Assembly (NCBI GenBank): GCA_947178565.1
Contig: CAMWYV010000015.1
Span: 1 to 10,638 of the forward strand
From: an uncultured Porphyromonadaceae bacterium
GTDB lineage: Bacteria; Bacteroidota; Bacteroidia; Bacteroidales; Muribaculaceae
Direction of reading: 5' to 3'
DNA length: 10,638 nucleotides
Program-made: the position numbers and the translations under genes
Shown: one piece after another, positions 10,143-10,638 of the stretch
How the letters are laid out: each line of letters starts with the position of its first letter
Numbering within the stretch: position 1 is the first letter of the stretch
The notes under the pieces: model-generated
The model's input: only the letters and a program-made list of their open reading frames with translations
Database searches by the model: none
Told to the model about the DNA's origin: nothing

Positions 10143-10227
10143 GCCTTAATCTGATACCGATCTCACTTATCAGGGAAAATCTCCCCGATTTTATGTTATA
10201 CAGCATAATTAACATTAATTTACATAC

Positions 10228-10236
10228 GGGGGGGGG
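10228..10236 (+). repeat. Homopolymeric G9 tract upstream of the receptor promoter
   Basis: Nine consecutive G residues sit in an otherwise AT-rich intergenic stretch. They lie 18 nt upstream of a perfect TAnnTTTG -7 element, so they fall where the -33 element would be expected. Runs of this kind are prone to slipped-strand length changes, which in Neisseria and Campylobacter switch surface genes on and off. Any such role here is inference. Confidence 0.9.
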
Positions 10237-10238
10237 TA

Positions 10239-10273
10239 ATTGACACTCTTAATATAAATTTGCATAAATTTTG
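10239..10273 (+). promoter_or_regulatory. Putative promoter region of the SusC-like gene
   Basis: TAAATTTG (10255-10262) matches TAnnTTTG perfectly, and a second, looser copy, TAAATTTTG (10265-10273), follows 10 nt later. The only -33-like element is ATTG at 10239-10242, which is too close (12 nt) to the first copy but 22-23 nt from the second, slightly longer than usual. The position where a -33 element would serve the first copy is occupied by the G9 tract. The start would be near 10269 or 10279, giving a leader of about 70-80 nt. Confidence 0.5.
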
Positions 10274-10293
10274 TGTGGAGTAGAGTCTCCGCA
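10274..10293 (+). promoter_or_regulatory. Small hairpin near the 5' end of the SusC-like leader
   Basis: TGTGGAG (10274-10280) pairs with CTCCGCA (10287-10293) over 7 bp including one G-U pair, around a 6-nt loop TAGAGT. It falls at or just after the predicted transcription start, so it could be a stabilising 5' stem-loop or, as DNA, an operator. A second, AT-only-core hairpin, AACAAT (10307-10312) with ATTGTT (10316-10321), lies further down the leader. Confidence 0.4.
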
Positions 10294-10351
10294 TCTAATC
10301 GTTATCAACAATTTTATTGTTCATTTCAAACCTTAATTTATTAATTATCAC

Positions 10352-10638
10352 ATGTATCACCAACTACGCAATCTGAGCAAGAAGCTTGCGGCTTTGCCCT
10401 TGATGTTGCTCACGCTATGTGTGCTGACCGGATGGAGTTTCACTGCATCCGCAGCGCAGGCACCTGATGGCCCCGCAACGGGCGTTGTGCTTGACCAGGA
10501 CGGAGAGCCCATGCCGGGTGCATCTGTAATGGTTGTTGGTACCACCCTCGGTGGTTCAACCAATGTCGATGGTAAATTCTCCATCGCAAACGTGAAGAAC
10601 GGAGCTACCCTCCGTATCTCTTTCGTGGGATGCAAACC
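10352..10638 (+). CDS. SusC/RagA-like TonB-dependent outer-membrane receptor, N-terminal part
   Basis: The reading frame is open from ATG 10352 to the window edge (95 codons plus 2 nt), with an in-frame TAA at 10334-10336 fixing the start. The product opens with a signal peptide: basic n-region ending SKK (9-11), hydrophobic core (about 12-30), and cleavage after ASA at 34 or a few residues later. From about residue 43 it reads as a carboxypeptidase-regulatory-like beta-sandwich domain: GVVLDQDGEPMPGASVMVVG (44-63), then the Asp-Gly at 73-74 (NVDGKFSI) and LRISFVGCK (87-95). In Bacteroidota this domain right after a signal peptide is the usual front of SusC/RagA receptors, which import glycans or peptides together with a SusD-like lipoprotein. 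No STN signalling domain precedes it. The plug, barrel and any SusD partner are outside the window, so the substrate cannot be told. Another protein with the same leading domain is possible. Confidence 0.85.
   Translation, partial: MYHQLRNLSKKLAALPLMLLTLCVLTGWSFTASAAQAPDGPATGVVLDQDGEPMPGASVMVVGTTLGGSTNVDGKFSIANVKNGATLRISFVGCK

Noticed and set aside
10173..10208. Short hairpins AAAATC/GATTTT (10176-10192) and TTATG/CATAA (10191-10208)
   Set aside because: Stems of 5-6 mostly AT pairs are expected by chance in this AT-rich stretch and have no clear placement for function.
10240..10258. E. coli-like promoter TTGACA with TATAAA
   Set aside because: TTGACA (10240-10245) and TATAAA (10253-10258) are only 7 nt apart, and Bacteroidetes housekeeping sigma does not use this consensus.
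10143..10351. Invertible promoter flanked by inverted repeats
   Set aside because: I looked for a matching pair of inverted repeats on both sides of the promoter and saw only short local hairpins; no recombinase gene is in view.
10357..10635. Open frame of 92 codons on the minus strand over the receptor gene
   Set aside because: The + strand frame has a clear signal peptide and a recognisable domain; the minus frame has neither and is a shadow.
1..10638. tRNA or rRNA genes, CRISPR arrays, insertion sequences, toxin-antitoxin or phage genes
   Set aside because: Nearly all of the window is accounted for by conserved coding sequence; no direct-repeat arrays, transposase frames or cloverleaf-like segments were seen.

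Overview
The window is a core-genome segment from a member of the Bacteroidota, most likely order Bacteroidales (a Muribaculaceae- or Bacteroides-like gut organism). The evidence is the Bacteroidetes-type RpoB and RpoC sequences, A-rich leaders without clear Shine-Dalgarno motifs, promoter elements of the TAnnTTTG type, and the start of a SusC/RagA-type outer-membrane receptor gene at the right edge.

Positions 1-9437 hold the ribosomal protein/RNA polymerase 'beta' cluster, all on the + strand: the 3' end of rplA (L1), rplJ (L10), rplL (L7/L12), rpoB and rpoC. L10 and L12 form the ribosomal stalk, and RpoB and RpoC form the catalytic core of RNA polymerase. A hairpin followed by a short T-run between rplL and rpoB looks like an attenuator that would let stalk proteins be made in excess over polymerase. 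The rplA-rplJ spacer is only 19 nt, so no L10-binding leader of the E. coli or Firmicutes kind can lie there. A long imperfect hairpin follows rpoC.

Positions 9438-10142 are a separate transcription unit: a good Bacteroidetes-type promoter, a 163-residue exported protein resembling the DUF4252 family, and a textbook intrinsic terminator.

Positions 10143-10638 hold a regulatory region with a run of nine G residues, two closely spaced -7-like elements, a leader of roughly 70-80 nt with two small hairpins, and the first 95 codons of a SusC/RagA-like TonB-dependent receptor that runs off the window.

Nothing here amounts to a clearly new biological system. The points most worth checking are the G9 tract beside the receptor promoter (possible phase variation), the rplL-rpoB attenuator, the unusual hairpin after rpoC, and the absence of the str-operon genes that I expect after rpoC in Bacteroides.
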